Both the position numbers and the translations under genes were made by a program. A DNA stretch of 64,000 nucleotides from Bhargavaea ullalensis (GTDB taxonomy: Bacteria > Bacillota > Bacilli > Bacillales_A > Planococcaceae): the NCBI RefSeq assembly GCF_040545425.1, contig NZ_JBEPLW010000013.1. One strand, 5' to 3'. The notes beneath the pieces were generated by a model. The model worked only from the letters and a program-made list of their open reading frames with translations, was not told where the DNA came from and searched no databases. The first letter of the stretch is position 1, and each line of letters begins with the position of its first letter. This document shows, one piece after another, positions 42,529-51,758 of this stretch.

Positions 42529-43215
42529 TCATTTCGGCATGTATTTCCTTTCGGGCCGGCCCACGGTCCCGTAAATGGATTTTGTCATGAGCAGGCCCTC
42601 GGATACGAGATATTCCAGGTAGCGGCGAGCGGTGGAACGGCTCGTGCCGATCCGTTTGCTCAGTTCGGCCGCCGTGATTCCGCCGATGGTTTCCTCCCGG
42701 AAAAGCCGGTTGATCTCGCCCAGCGTGATCGGATCGATCCCCTTCGGCAGTCCGGCTGCAACCGGGTCATTGTCTTCCTTTCGGACGGCAAGCCGGTCGA
42801 TCTCTTCCTGGCTCAGGCGGATGCTGCCGGCAAGCCGTTCCCGGTAGGTCCGGTAGCGTTCGAGCGTCCGTTCAAACCGGCTGTCGTCAAACGGCTTGAT
42901 GATCAGGTCGAACACGCCTCCGCCGAGCAGCTCCCGCACCGTCTCCCCCTCGTTCGCCGCGGTGACCGCGATGATGTCCGCCTGCGGGAACCGGCTGCGG
43001 ATTTCACGGAAGAGTGCGGATCCGTCCACGTCCGGAATATAAAAATCAAGCAAGATCAGATCGGGCACATGATCCTCCAGGAGCCCGATCGCCTCCCTGC
43101 CGCTGCGGGCGATCCCGGTCACCCGGAATCCGTCCATCTTCTCCACGTAATGTCGATTCACTTCGGCGACACGGAAATCATCTTCAATAATGAAAACGGA
43201 ATAAGCCCCATTCAT
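42529..43215 (-). CDS. CitT/DcuR-family response regulator
   Basis: Receiver domain with IIEDDFRVAEVNRHYVE and phospho-acceptor Asp in LILLDFYIPDVDGS, then a C-terminal HTH (ITAAELSKRIGTSRSTARRY). 228 residues. Its start overlaps the end of the kinase gene by 4 bp. Expected to activate the citrate transporter gene next to it. Confidence 0.92.
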   Translation of the reverse strand: MNGAYSVFIIEDDFRVAEVNRHYVEKMDGFRVTGIARSGREAIGLLEDHVPDLILLDFYIPDVDGSALFREIRSRFPQADIIAVTAANEGETVRELLGGGVFDLIIKPFDDSRFERTLERYRTYRERLAGSIRLSQEEIDRLAVRKEDNDPVAAGLPKGIDPITLGEINRLFREETIGGITAAELSKRIGTSRSTARRYLEYLVSEGLLMTKSIYGTVGRPERKYMPK

Positions 43216-44837
43216 CGATCTTCCCCCCTGTTTTTCGGAATACTGATGACGAAGCAGGCACCGCCCGATTCACCGTCTTCGATGAGCACTTCGCCGCCCA
43301 CTCCGAGAATCGCCTCGCTCGCCAGGGCAAGCCCGTTCCCCCTGCCGTCCCCCTTCGTTGAAAAACCGGAGTTGAAGACTTTCCGTGCATCCTCTTCCGA
43401 GATCCCTTCCCCCGAGTCTTCGACTTCAAACAGCAGGTCGTCTCCGACATCGGTAAAGAAAAGCAGAACCCGGCGTTCTCCTTCATCATGGGACCGCACC
43501 GCATCAAATGCATTTTCAATGACATTGCCGAGTGCGGTCAGAAGAGCGTCCTGCACGCTTTCCGGGAGCGTTTCGGAAAGCCGGCTGAAGGGGTTGATCG
43601 AGAAATCGATCCCGAGCTCCTGGGCCTGGACCGATTTCCCTTGGAGGAGCGCCCCGATCAGCGGATCTGACACATGTTCCGACAGGAAGTCCATGCGGTT
43701 GCTCCGGATATTCTCTTCTTTTTTGATGAACTCCACGGCTTCTCCTGCCCGTCCGTGAACGAGCAGGCCGAGGATGACATGCAGTTTGTTGGAGTGTTCA
43801 TGGGTCTGGGCGCGCTGGGCGTTCGCGTATTGCCGGATTCTCGAAAGCTCTTCGGTCATCTTCTGCAGGTCGCTTTTCTTCCGGAAAGTGATGACTGCCC
43901 CGTCACCGCCGCTCGTCAGCGGAACTTGGCTGACGAGGACGACCTGCCGTCCAAGCATCATTTCACGGTCTTCAATATGGTCTTGTAAATTGACGATGGA
44001 TGGAAGGACGTCCCGGATCTGAATTCCCGTCTCGTGTTTTTCTCCTGACATGCCTTCTTCATCGAGGGCCCGCCGAGCAGCGGAGTTTGCCGTTGCGATC
44101 CGGCCGTTTCCGTCGACGGCGATGATTCCTTCCCGTACGGACTGGAGAATCGCTTCTTTTTGATCATAGAGCCGTGAAATCTCCTCGGGCTCCATGTTGC
44201 GGAGAAGGGACTTGATGTACCGGGAGATGAGGACGGCACCGGCGAGGCCCGCCAGGATGACAAACGCGAGCGTGTACCAGATCAAGCGGCTCTGGGATCG
44301 GGCAATCGCCTGTACATTGTCATTCAGGAAGCCGACCGACACGACCCCGACCACTTCGCCATCCGAGTACACGGGAACTTTTCCGCGGACCGACAGGCCG
44401 AGCGAACCTTCCTTTTTGGATATGTATGATTCGCCGGATTCCAGTGCCCGGTCATTGTCGCCGCCGACCATGCGTCCGCCGATCTTCGCAGCATCCGGAT
44501 GGGAGTACCGGATTCCCTCACGGTTGCCGACAACGATAAACTCGGCACCGGTTTTTTTGCGGATCGGCTCAACGATCCCCTGGATGACCGGTGCCGGATC
44601 TTCAAGAAGGAAGGCCTCCTGCAGTTCGGGAATGTTTGCCGTTGCCTCGGCGAGTGCAAGTGCCCGCTTGCCGATTTGATCCTCAATGCTCTCCGAAAGA
44701 AAATGGCGGAGAAAAAGGCCGAATGCAAGGCAGATGACGATGACGAGCAGGCTGATCAGGACGATCATTCGCATAAGCAGGCTGACTCCGGGCTTGCCGG
44801 ATCTGCCATCTGATTGGAATCGGGTGAATAAGTTCAT
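43212..44837 (-). CDS. CitA/DcuS-family sensor histidine kinase
   Basis: Senses an extracellular di- or tricarboxylate, probably citrate. Helix 1 (about residues 20-43), periplasmic-type PAS domain (about 45-180) with PVYSDGEVVGVVSVGF, helix 2 (about 185-210), cytoplasmic PAS (about 220-310), phospho-acceptor region AQTHEHSNKLHVILGLL and HATPase with NVIENAFDAV and GRGNGLALASEAI. 541 residues, complete. Confidence 0.92.
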   Translation of the reverse strand: MNLFTRFQSDGRSGKPGVSLLMRMIVLISLLVIVICLAFGLFLRHFLSESIEDQIGKRALALAEATANIPELQEAFLLEDPAPVIQGIVEPIRKKTGAEFIVVGNREGIRYSHPDAAKIGGRMVGGDNDRALESGESYISKKEGSLGLSVRGKVPVYSDGEVVGVVSVGFLNDNVQAIARSQSRLIWYTLAFVILAGLAGAVLISRYIKSLLRNMEPEEISRLYDQKEAILQSVREGIIAVDGNGRIATANSAARRALDEEGMSGEKHETGIQIRDVLPSIVNLQDHIEDREMMLGRQVVLVSQVPLTSGGDGAVITFRKKSDLQKMTEELSRIRQYANAQRAQTHEHSNKLHVILGLLVHGRAGEAVEFIKKEENIRSNRMDFLSEHVSDPLIGALLQGKSVQAQELGIDFSINPFSRLSETLPESVQDALLTALGNVIENAFDAVRSHDEGERRVLLFFTDVGDDLLFEVEDSGEGISEEDARKVFNSGFSTKGDGRGNGLALASEAILGVGGEVLIEDGESGGACFVISIPKNRGEDR

Positions 44838-44959
44838 GGGCTGACCTCTTTTTTAACGATGCGATGGAATAGAACGAAAGTTAAATTGATTATACATCAA
44901 AAAAGACAGACGGACCGGTGGGTTCGCCTGCCGGAAGGCCTGCTTGTTAGGAGTCGGAC

Positions 44960-46270
44960 TTATTTTGCCCTCTTCTTTACGGTCGGCACTTTTTTTGTTG
45001 GACGCTGCAGCCTCAACAGCACCCTTTCCGCCGCCACGGCAATGATGGCACCGAGGACAAGGCCGTTGCTCAACACCGAAGTGAGGACCGGCGACATCGA
45101 GGCGAACGCATCCGTCGGGATGAACATCGTCCCGATGCCGGCGAACAGCGAAATTCCGGCAACCTGGAACAAAGCGGATTTATCCTCAAGCGATTCGAAT
45201 TCCTGGAAGGCAAGGCTGATCGTGCTGGCAAACACCGGAAAGATCGCCGCGTATCCGACTGCCACCGGAATCGAAGAAACAAACGCGGTGAACGGCGGGA
45301 ACAGGCTGATCACCACGATGAGAAGCGAGCCGAGGATGAACGGCAGGCGGGCGGAAATTCTGGTGGTGGCGATAAATCCGGCAGAGCCGGAAATGGCCAC
45401 GGGCCCGATTGCCGAAAAAGTCCCGGCGAGCAGCTGATTCAAGCCCGATACGATGCCGGTCTGCCTTGTGCGGGACCGGTCGGCTTTCATGCCTTGACGC
45501 TCAAGGACCCCCTGGACAACCTTGACGGTCGCAAGCATGTTCGCGATCAGCAGAAAAGTGATGAAGGAGACCATCGGGATCACATCCGCTTCCATCCGCG
45601 GGATGCCAAATGCAAAAAATGCCGGGAGACTGAACAAATGCCCGGCGTGGACGACGGGCTCTGCGAGACCAAGCAGGGCAAACGCCGTCCATCCGAACAC
45701 GATGCTTGCCAGCACCGAATATTGGCCGAATTTCGGTATCCTCCGGAAGGCATATGAAAATAGGATGATCAATACGGACAACAGGAGGATTTCCGAACTC
45801 ACGCCCGCCGAACCGCTGCCCAGGCCGAACATGCCTTTCAGGAACGAGCCGCTCAGCTGGACAACCATGAGGATGAGATAAATGCCGGTGACCGTCGGCG
45901 TGAACAGGGCCGCCAGCTTTTCCACGAGCCCGAAGGCACTCAGGACAATGAAGATGCCGCCGCTTAGAAGGAAGGCGAATTGCAGGACACGGAGCGTCTC
46001 GGACGGAGATCCGAACAGGACGGTGCCGAGTCCCGCATACAGCGTGAACACGCCCCACCAAAGTCCGGCCGGCCCTTCCTGGATCGGAAGCCTGTGGCCG
46101 AAAAACGTCTGCAGCAACCCGGCGATGCCCAGCACAAACAGTGACCGCTGAACAAATGCAATCGCATCCGCCGGGTCCAGCCCGTAGGACGCCGCAATCG
46201 TCACCGGAATGACGACGCTGCTCATCAGGATGAATAACGCCCACTGAAGGGCAGGGAAAACCTGTTTCAT
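44960..46270 (-). CDS. NCS2-family purine/xanthine permease (YwdJ-like)
   Basis: 436 residues, about 12-14 helices of the nucleobase:cation symporter-2 fold, ending in a basic tail. FFAFGIPRMEADVIPMVSFI and GLNQLLAGTFSAIGPVAISGSAGFIATT contain the substrate-site helices. Substrate not determinable. No purine riboswitch or PurR box was recognised upstream. Confidence 0.82.
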   Translation of the reverse strand: MKQVFPALQWALFILMSSVVIPVTIAASYGLDPADAIAFVQRSLFVLGIAGLLQTFFGHRLPIQEGPAGLWWGVFTLYAGLGTVLFGSPSETLRVLQFAFLLSGGIFIVLSAFGLVEKLAALFTPTVTGIYLILMVVQLSGSFLKGMFGLGSGSAGVSSEILLLSVLIILFSYAFRRIPKFGQYSVLASIVFGWTAFALLGLAEPVVHAGHLFSLPAFFAFGIPRMEADVIPMVSFITFLLIANMLATVKVVQGVLERQGMKADRSRTRQTGIVSGLNQLLAGTFSAIGPVAISGSAGFIATTRISARLPFILGSLLIVVISLFPPFTAFVSSIPVAVGYAAIFPVFASTISLAFQEFESLEDKSALFQVAGISLFAGIGTMFIPTDAFASMSPVLTSVLSNGLVLGAIIAVAAERVLLRLQRPTKKVPTVKKRAK

Positions 46271-46405
46271 GAGAACCTCTTCTTTCCGTTTGGAGCTAAA
46301 AAATCCTATTCTTTAGTATAACGAAATGATTCAAAGTGGCAAATGAGGATCCGGAGGAAACATGAAAACCACTGTCTCTCGCAAGCAAAATGAAAATCCG
46401 GACGG

Positions 46406-46434
46406 TTGACAGCAGTACCGAAAGTATTTATACT
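46406..46434 (+). promoter_or_regulatory. Promoter of the marR-MFS operon
   Basis: Perfect TTGACA (46406-46411), 17-base spacer, TATACT (46429-46434). AAGTATTTA occurs at 46422-46430 over the -10 and again at 46455-46463, a 33-bp step (about three turns), suggesting an autoregulatory MarR operator. Confidence 0.82.
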
Positions 46435-46491
46435 AATAAACTCTTTAATGATTGAAGTATTTAATGGATGAATTAATAAAGGAGGAATCCG

Positions 46492-46947
46492 ATGGGCAAC
46501 GAAGACAATCGCTTCGACAGATTCGAAGAGCTGTTCTGGGAAGTGACGAGGGGCATGGGCAAAGTGTGGGCCCGAATTTTTGATGCACAGCTGCCCGGAT
46601 CACAGGCGTACCTCATCCACCAGCTGGAGCAGGAAGGCCGGGTGCGCATGTCCCGGCTCGCCGAATCCCTCCGTCTGACCGGCGGGGCGGTGACGAGCGC
46701 TTCCGACAAGCTGATCGAGCGGGGATTCGTCCGCAGGATCCGGGACGAAGAAGACCGGCGCGTCGTTTACCTGGAGATCACTGATGAAGGCCGCCGGGTG
46801 ATCGGGGAGCTGCGTCAGCAAGGCAGGAAGGAAATGAAGCGCGTGTTCGGACTCTTGTCAGAAGAAGAGCTCGACACCCTCATCCGTGTGTTTGAACAGG
46901 CCGGCTGCTCGCTCGGAGAACTAAAGGAGGATACACAACAAGCATGA
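46492..46947 (+). CDS. MarR-family transcriptional regulator
   Basis: 151-residue winged-helix regulator; recognition region MSRLAESLRLTGGAVTSASDKL and wing IRDEEDRRVVYLEITDEGRR. AAAGGAGGAAT precedes the ATG. Overlaps the downstream efflux gene by 4 bp (ATGA), so it most likely represses this drug pump and itself. Confidence 0.93.
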   Translation: MGNEDNRFDRFEELFWEVTRGMGKVWARIFDAQLPGSQAYLIHQLEQEGRVRMSRLAESLRLTGGAVTSASDKLIERGFVRRIRDEEDRRVVYLEITDEGRRVIGELRQQGRKEMKRVFGLLSEEELDTLIRVFEQAGCSLGELKEDTQQA

Positions 46948-48608
46948 ATCATTTATCAGATAAACAGAAAGTGACGATCATGATCGCCATCATGGTCGCA
47001 ATGTTCTTCTCGGCGATCAACCAGACGATCATCGGAGTCGCCATGCCGCGGATCATCGCAAGCCTCGGCGGGATGGACTACTACACATGGGTGATCACGA
47101 TTTACCTGTTGACGATGGCGGTGGCGACGATTCTGGTCGGAAAGCTGTCCGACATCTACGGACGGAAGCCGTTCCTTCTCGCCGGAATCGGGTTCTTCAT
47201 GGTCGGGGCATTCCTGTCCGGCCTGTCGTCCTCGATCTTCCAGCTGATCATCTTCCGCGGCATCACCGGGATCGGCGGCGGGATGATCATGTCGACGGCC
47301 TTTACGGCGGTCGGCGACCTGTACCTGCCCCGTGAACGTGCCCGCTGGACCGGCCTCATGAGCGGGATCTTCGGGATTTCCAGCGTGCTCGGTCCGCTCA
47401 TGGGCGGCTTCATCGTCGATCACCTCGACTGGCACTGGGTGTTCTGGATCTTCCTGCCGCTCGGCATCGTGGCGTTCGCCATGATCTTTAAACTCTTCCC
47501 GAAGGTACCGAAGCGAGAAGGCGAAACGATCGACTATTTCGGTTCTCTGTTCCTGACGATGACCATCGTCTCGCTGTTGCTCGCCTTTAGCCTCGCCGGC
47601 GAAGGCGCCGGCAAGTACGCATGGTCGTCGTGGCAGATCCTGGGACTGTTCGGCCTGACCGTTGCGTCACTGCTTGTTTTCATTTTCGTCGAATCAAAAG
47701 TGAAAACGCCGGTGCTTCCGCTGACGCTGTTTAGAAACGACATTGTGACCGTCTCGAACCTCGCGGGATTCCTGCTCGGGATGGGCATGATGGGCGTCAT
47801 GATCTACACGCCGTTCTTCATCCAGGGCGTCAAGGGGATCTCGCCGAGCGGCTCGGGCTATATCATGATGCCGATGTCGATCGTCATGGTGTTCGCCACG
47901 ACGTTCGCCGGCAACTTCATGACCAAGACGGGCAAATACAAGGGGCTCGCCATTTCAGGTCTCAGCATCACGGCTGTCGGAATCTTCCTGCTGTCCCTGA
48001 TTGATGCGGCGACACCGGTCTATGTGCTCATCAGTTATCTGTGCGTCATCGGCATCGGCCTTGGCGCCAGCATGCCGGTCTTCTCGCTCACCGTCCAAAA
48101 TGCCGTCCCGCTCCGCCAGCTAGGCGTCGCTTCCGCCTCCTCCCAGCTGTTCCGTTCGCTCGGCAACACGATGGGCATCGGAATCCTTGGGGCGGTCATG
48201 AGTTCAAGAATGACCTCCCGCATGCAGGATTCGTTTGCCCAGGGCGGAGAAGGCGCAGGCGCAATGGCCCAGCTCCCTCCAGAGCAGGCAAAGGAACTCG
48301 GCACGCTCATGAATCCGGAGATGTTATTGGATCAGCCGAAACTGGAACAGGCGCTCTCCGGCATGCCGTCCGACTTGAAACCGGTCGCCGAAGGCCTCGT
48401 CGCGTCCGTCCGCGATGTATTCAGCGACGCGTTGACGACAACGTTCCTCGCCGGCGGCATCATCATGGTGGCTGCCGTCGTGCTTGCCCTGTTCCTGAGG
48501 GCCATCCCGCTCGTCTCCGCTATGACTGCGGGAAAACCGGACTCTGCAGCCGCCGGAAAAGGAAACACTCCCGGCAAGGCGGAACCGGCCATCCAGAACG
48601 AAAAGTAA
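46944..48608 (+). CDS. MFS multidrug efflux protein, DHA2 (EmrB/QacA) family
   Basis: 554 residues with about 14 helices. Motif A GKLSDIYGRKPFLL, motif B region FRGITGIGGGMIMS and motif C GISSVLGPLMGGFI are intact; an extracytoplasmic loop (about residues 430-490) precedes the last helix. Co-transcribed with marR. Drug specificity cannot be predicted. Confidence 0.93.
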   Translation: MNHLSDKQKVTIMIAIMVAMFFSAINQTIIGVAMPRIIASLGGMDYYTWVITIYLLTMAVATILVGKLSDIYGRKPFLLAGIGFFMVGAFLSGLSSSIFQLIIFRGITGIGGGMIMSTAFTAVGDLYLPRERARWTGLMSGIFGISSVLGPLMGGFIVDHLDWHWVFWIFLPLGIVAFAMIFKLFPKVPKREGETIDYFGSLFLTMTIVSLLLAFSLAGEGAGKYAWSSWQILGLFGLTVASLLVFIFVESKVKTPVLPLTLFRNDIVTVSNLAGFLLGMGMMGVMIYTPFFIQGVKGISPSGSGYIMMPMSIVMVFATTFAGNFMTKTGKYKGLAISGLSITAVGIFLLSLIDAATPVYVLISYLCVIGIGLGASMPVFSLTVQNAVPLRQLGVASASSQLFRSLGNTMGIGILGAVMSSRMTSRMQDSFAQGGEGAGAMAQLPPEQAKELGTLMNPEMLLDQPKLEQALSGMPSDLKPVAEGLVASVRDVFSDALTTTFLAGGIIMVAAVVLALFLRAIPLVSAMTAGKPDSAAAGKGNTPGKAEPAIQNEK

Positions 48609-48612
48609 ATCA

Positions 48613-48656
48613 AAGACGCCGTGCGCCTTCCGTGAAGGGATGCGCCCGGCGTTTTT
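48613..48656 (+). terminator. Terminator after the MFS gene
   Basis: ACGCCG-TGCGCC-TTCC folds with GGGA-TGCGCCC-GGCGT, then TTTTTA. Confidence 0.75.
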
Positions 48657-48714
48657 ATGTTTCGGGAAGCGGCTTGCATGCGCCGGGGTTGATTGATAGG
48701 GTGGATTTATAGGG

Positions 48715-48777
48715 CGAGTGAGACGCTACTGGGCCCGAGTGAGACGCAAATGGGCCTGAGTGGGACGCTTTCAACCG
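48715..48777. repeat. 21-bp-period tandem repeat array before aspartate dehydrogenase
   Basis: Three units start at 48715, 48736 and 48757; consensus CGAGTGAGACGC followed by NNNTGGGCC. The array ends 17 bp before the ATG of the next gene. The reverse complement of its core (GCGTCTCACTCG) resembles the units at 1919-2023. Confidence 0.87.
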
Positions 48778-48794
48778 GAAAGGGGACGGGAAGC

Positions 48795-49574
48795 ATGAAA
48801 ATCGGTGTGTTGGGAACAGGGAACATCGCGGCTTATCTGCTGGAGTGCATCAATGACAAACAGCTCGTCGACGGGGAGGTCACTGCGGTCTGCGGACGGA
48901 ACCGGGAAACGGGAGCAGGGCTTGCGGAGCGGCACGGTGTCCGGTTTTATGAGAACTTCGAGGAGTTCATCCGATTGGACGTTGACGTGGTGATCGAGGC
49001 GGCGGCGATCGAAGTGGCGGCCGCCCGCGCCGTCGATGTCCTGATGAACGGGAAAGACTTCATTGCCAGCAGCATCGGGGCATTCAAGGACGCCGGTTTT
49101 CTGGAAGAGGTGAAGACAGCCGCACAGAAAACCGGACGGTCGGTCCACCTTCCGTCCGGAGCGATCGGCGGACTGGATTTATTGAAATCCGCGAACGCGA
49201 TCGGCGGGCTGGAGAAGGTGAGGATCACGACAAGGAAGTCGCCGGAATCACTCGGGCTGGGGCCGATGGACGAAGAACGGCTGCTGTTCGAAGGATCCGC
49301 CGGCGAGGCGATCGGCAAGTTTCCCAAAAACATCAACGTCGCGCTGCTTCTGTCTCTCGCCGGGCTAGGCACAGAGAAGACGGAGGTCCGCATCATCGCC
49401 GACCCCGCCGCCAAGCGCAACACTCATCTGATCGAAGCGGGCGGCAGCTTTGGCGACATGGCGCTCACCGTCGAAAACAAGCCGATGCCCGGCAATCCGA
49501 AAACAAGCTACCTTGCCGCGCTCAGCATTTTGTCTGTCCTTCAGAACAAGGGCAATCCGGTCGTCATCGGTTGA
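48795..49574 (+). CDS. L-aspartate dehydrogenase (NadX-type)
   Basis: NAD(P)-dependent oxidation of aspartate to iminoaspartate/oxaloacetate; NadX enzymes can feed NAD synthesis. N-terminal Rossmann motif GVLGTGNIAAYL, HLPSGAIGGLDLLKSA and the catalytic-domain block KRNTHLIEAGGSFGDMAL. 259 residues. ATG 48795 has AGGGGACGG at 7 bases, and the upstream in-frame start lies before the repeat array. No nadA or nadC is adjacent, so the pathway role is open. Confidence 0.88.
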   Translation: MKIGVLGTGNIAAYLLECINDKQLVDGEVTAVCGRNRETGAGLAERHGVRFYENFEEFIRLDVDVVIEAAAIEVAAARAVDVLMNGKDFIASSIGAFKDAGFLEEVKTAAQKTGRSVHLPSGAIGGLDLLKSANAIGGLEKVRITTRKSPESLGLGPMDEERLLFEGSAGEAIGKFPKNINVALLLSLAGLGTEKTEVRIIADPAAKRNTHLIEAGGSFGDMALTVENKPMPGNPKTSYLAALSILSVLQNKGNPVVIG

Positions 49575-49593
49575 AAAGGAAGGGAGAAAGCAA

Positions 49594-50079
49594 ATGAAGG
49601 ATCACCTTGAACAGGCCCGCCTCCTCGGAAAAGCGGGCCGGCTGGAGGAAGCCGGTGAACTGCTCGTCCGGCTGGCGGCAGATCACCCCGACGACGCGCA
49701 GATCCAATTCGAGTGCGCCCGGAGCCTGGACCGGACAGGAAAAGAGGCGGCCGCCGTTCCTTACTATGAACGGGCGATATCGCTCGGCCTGCCGGAAAAC
49801 GAACAGAAGGACGCTTATCTCGGCCTCGGGAGCACGTGGCGCACGCTCGGCCGATACGACCGGTCCATTGCCGTGCTGGAGGAAGGGAGCAGCCGATTCC
49901 CCGAAGACCGTGCGCTGCAGGTGTTCCGGGCGATGACCCTTTACAACCTGGGGAAACACCGGGAGGCGATGCGCCTGCTTTTGCTGAACCTGGCAGACAC
50001 CTCACTTGATGGCGAAATCCAAAAATACGCACCGGCCATCCGGTTCTACGCCGGGCATCTGGACCGGGTGTGGGAATGA
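49594..50079 (+). CDS. TPR-repeat protein
   Basis: 161 residues made of about three or four tetratricopeptide-like helix pairs (ARLLGKAGRLEEAGELLVRL; AYLGLGSTWRTLGRYDRSIA; RAMTLYNLGKHREAMRLLLL). Cytoplasmic scaffold-type protein of unknown partner. It starts 19 bp after the aspartate dehydrogenase stop with AAGGAAGGGAG upstream, so the two are probably co-transcribed. Confidence 0.85.
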   Translation: MKDHLEQARLLGKAGRLEEAGELLVRLAADHPDDAQIQFECARSLDRTGKEAAAVPYYERAISLGLPENEQKDAYLGLGSTWRTLGRYDRSIAVLEEGSSRFPEDRALQVFRAMTLYNLGKHREAMRLLLLNLADTSLDGEIQKYAPAIRFYAGHLDRVWE

Positions 50080-50109
50080 ACACAGGTCTTATTCCAAAAA
50101 GGAGTTTCC

Positions 50110-50304
50110 ATGAAAACACATTGTTGCGACGAGATGAATGACCAAGCCAACTTCACATGCGAGATACATGAGGAGTTGTTCGACTGCCCGGATCAACTCA
50201 TCTATTACGGTGAAGAGGATCATGATTACGGATTGATCATCCATGATGGAGGCTCTTCTTGCATCCAGATTACTTTTTGTCCCTGGTGCGGTTCGGCGCT
50301 ATAG
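50110..50304 (+). CDS. Small cysteine-rich protein (DUF6980-like)
   Basis: 64 residues with CC near the N terminus, single cysteines in TCEIH and DCPDQ, and a C-terminal CPWCGSAL zinc-ribbon-like knuckle. Probably metal-binding; function unknown. AAAAAGGAG precedes the ATG. Confidence 0.75.
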   Translation: MKTHCCDEMNDQANFTCEIHEELFDCPDQLIYYGEEDHDYGLIIHDGGSSCIQITFCPWCGSAL

Positions 50305-50393
50305 AACTGATTTGCCCAATCGATCGCACATAGGCAAATTGATGATCAAATCATTGCTGCAAAGTCATAAAAACGGAGGGACAGGGGGTTGCC

Positions 50394-50738
50394 ATGACTG
50401 CATTCAGAAAACTGATTGCCTTCCTGAATCGGATAAAAGAATTCGATGTTTGGGGAGACAAGAAAAACTTGTCCGAAGAAGAAAGAGCGTACTTAGACAA
50501 ATGGCCAAAACAAAACCCCTTCGGTTTGATCGGGCTGGTTCTTGGGGGAGCGGCATTTGCGTTTGGGCCGCAATTCGGTTGGATTCCGGTGGCCGCACTG
50601 GTCTTTTGCATCTTGACGCTGTTTACGTTCGACAAGAAAACGGAGGACAACATTTGGCCGTTTTATCTGGGCATCACGCTCTCGCTCATCGGGCTTTATA
50701 TGTTTATTGCCGGAGAAGTGCATCAACTGGTGCTCTGA
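50394..50738 (+). CDS. Hypothetical membrane protein
   Basis: 114 residues: a charged N-terminal third (AYLDKWPKQNPFG) followed by three hydrophobic segments (GLIGLVLGGAAFAFG, WIPVAALVFCILTLFTF, FYLGITLSLIGLYMFIAG). CAGGGGGTTGCC precedes ATG 50394. I do not recognise the family. Confidence 0.65.
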   Translation: MTAFRKLIAFLNRIKEFDVWGDKKNLSEEERAYLDKWPKQNPFGLIGLVLGGAAFAFGPQFGWIPVAALVFCILTLFTFDKKTEDNIWPFYLGITLSLIGLYMFIAGEVHQLVL

Positions 50739-50793
50739 CCGGGGGCAATGTCTTATACAAAAGGCTCCAACGCGCTAACCTTTTGGCAGCAGA

Positions 50794-50812
50794 CGCCAAC
50801 TTCATGTTGGCG
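50794..50812. other. Hairpin downstream of the membrane-protein gene
   Basis: CGCCAAC (50794-50800) pairs with GTTGGCG (50806-50812) around TTCAT. No T-run follows, so it is not a standard terminator on the plus strand. Confidence 0.4.
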
Positions 50813-50874
50813 CCGGCTGAGGCAATGCCCGCGGTAAGCGAGGGCCTGCAACGGAAATCAGCACTTTTCACTTT

Positions 50875-51666
50875 TTAGCGTTCCTCGGTACCGTGGCCTC
50901 CGGTTCCAGGAGTTTCGGTCCTCACAATCCAGCTTAAATGCCGCCCCGCTTTCTTGTCCTCTCGGTAGGAGAAGCCGCCGGGGCTTTTGTACGTACAGGA
51001 CCGGTCGATGGCAATACGGCCGGGCGGGATGCCCGCCATGAGCAGCTGCGTTTCCACCGTTTTCTGGTTGTCGATGTGCCATTTGCCGGTCTGACCGTTG
51101 AACCGGATGAAGTCATCCGCGTAGCCGAGCGACCGGAACCGCTCATAGACATCCCGGTCGACTTCGAATTTCTCCTGGCTGAGGGCAGCGCCGATCCGGA
51201 CCCGGAAGTCGAGCGGGTCCAGACCCTCTTCTTCGGTCAAATGCCTGAGCAGCTTCGGTGTGATTTCCTTCACGGTCCCCTGCCAGCCCGAGTGGACGGC
51301 GCCGACTAGGCCAGCGGCTTCATTCCAGAGAAGGACCGGCACACAGTCCGCGGTCAAACTGCCGAGCACGATGTTTGGTTCGTACGTATAGAGCGCATCG
51401 GTGTCGGGAATGGCATCCTCCGTTGTTTCTGCACCCCGTCCGCGGTCTTCCTCAGCCACCCGGTGGAAGTTGGCGCTGTGCGTCTGGCGGCCGCAGACGA
51501 ACCGGCCGAGGGGAACGCCGATTTCCTTTGCCAGCTCCCGCCGATTCTGGAGCACGTCCTGCGGATTCAGGCACGCATGGAGGCCCATGTTGTTTTCTTC
51601 GGGCCGGCGTGCATCTTTCATCGTCATGCCGGCCGCAATGTTTCCTTCTTTCACATACATTCGCAT
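50875..51666 (-). CDS. pgeF: PgeF/YlmD-type multicopper-oxidase-fold enzyme (laccase domain protein)
   Basis: Family with purine nucleoside phosphorylase/adenosine deaminase activity and a peptidoglycan-editing role. Zinc-site residues: His in GRQTHSAN, Cys in TADCVPVLLW and His in AVHSGWQGT; C-terminal SCTYKSPGGFSYRED. 263 residues. ATG 51666 (MRMYVKEG) has AGCAGGTGAT upstream. Unlike many genomes it is not beside the division cluster here, so it may be a second copy. Confidence 0.88.
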   Translation of the reverse strand: MRMYVKEGNIAAGMTMKDARRPEENNMGLHACLNPQDVLQNRRELAKEIGVPLGRFVCGRQTHSANFHRVAEEDRGRGAETTEDAIPDTDALYTYEPNIVLGSLTADCVPVLLWNEAAGLVGAVHSGWQGTVKEITPKLLRHLTEEEGLDPLDFRVRIGAALSQEKFEVDRDVYERFRSLGYADDFIRFNGQTGKWHIDNQKTVETQLLMAGIPPGRIAIDRSCTYKSPGGFSYREDKKAGRHLSWIVRTETPGTGGHGTEER

Positions 51667-51729
51667 GGTCATCACCTGCTTCTATCATATCCAAATCCGA
51701 GACTTCCCGCATGTGAAAATCCCGGTAAG

Positions 51730-51758
51730 AGTAAACCGAAACAAAAATACTGTTGACA
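51730..51758. promoter_or_regulatory. BirA-operator-like site 1 upstream of bioY
   Basis: TAAACC-N14-GTTGAC (51732-51757). The right half overlaps the -35 box. The N14 is nearly the same A-rich word as in site 2 (GAAACAAAA). Confidence 0.6.

Noticed and set aside
46271..46491. Purine riboswitch before the NCS2 permease
   Set aside because: I found no conserved purine-aptamer junction or loop sequences in the short minus-strand leader.
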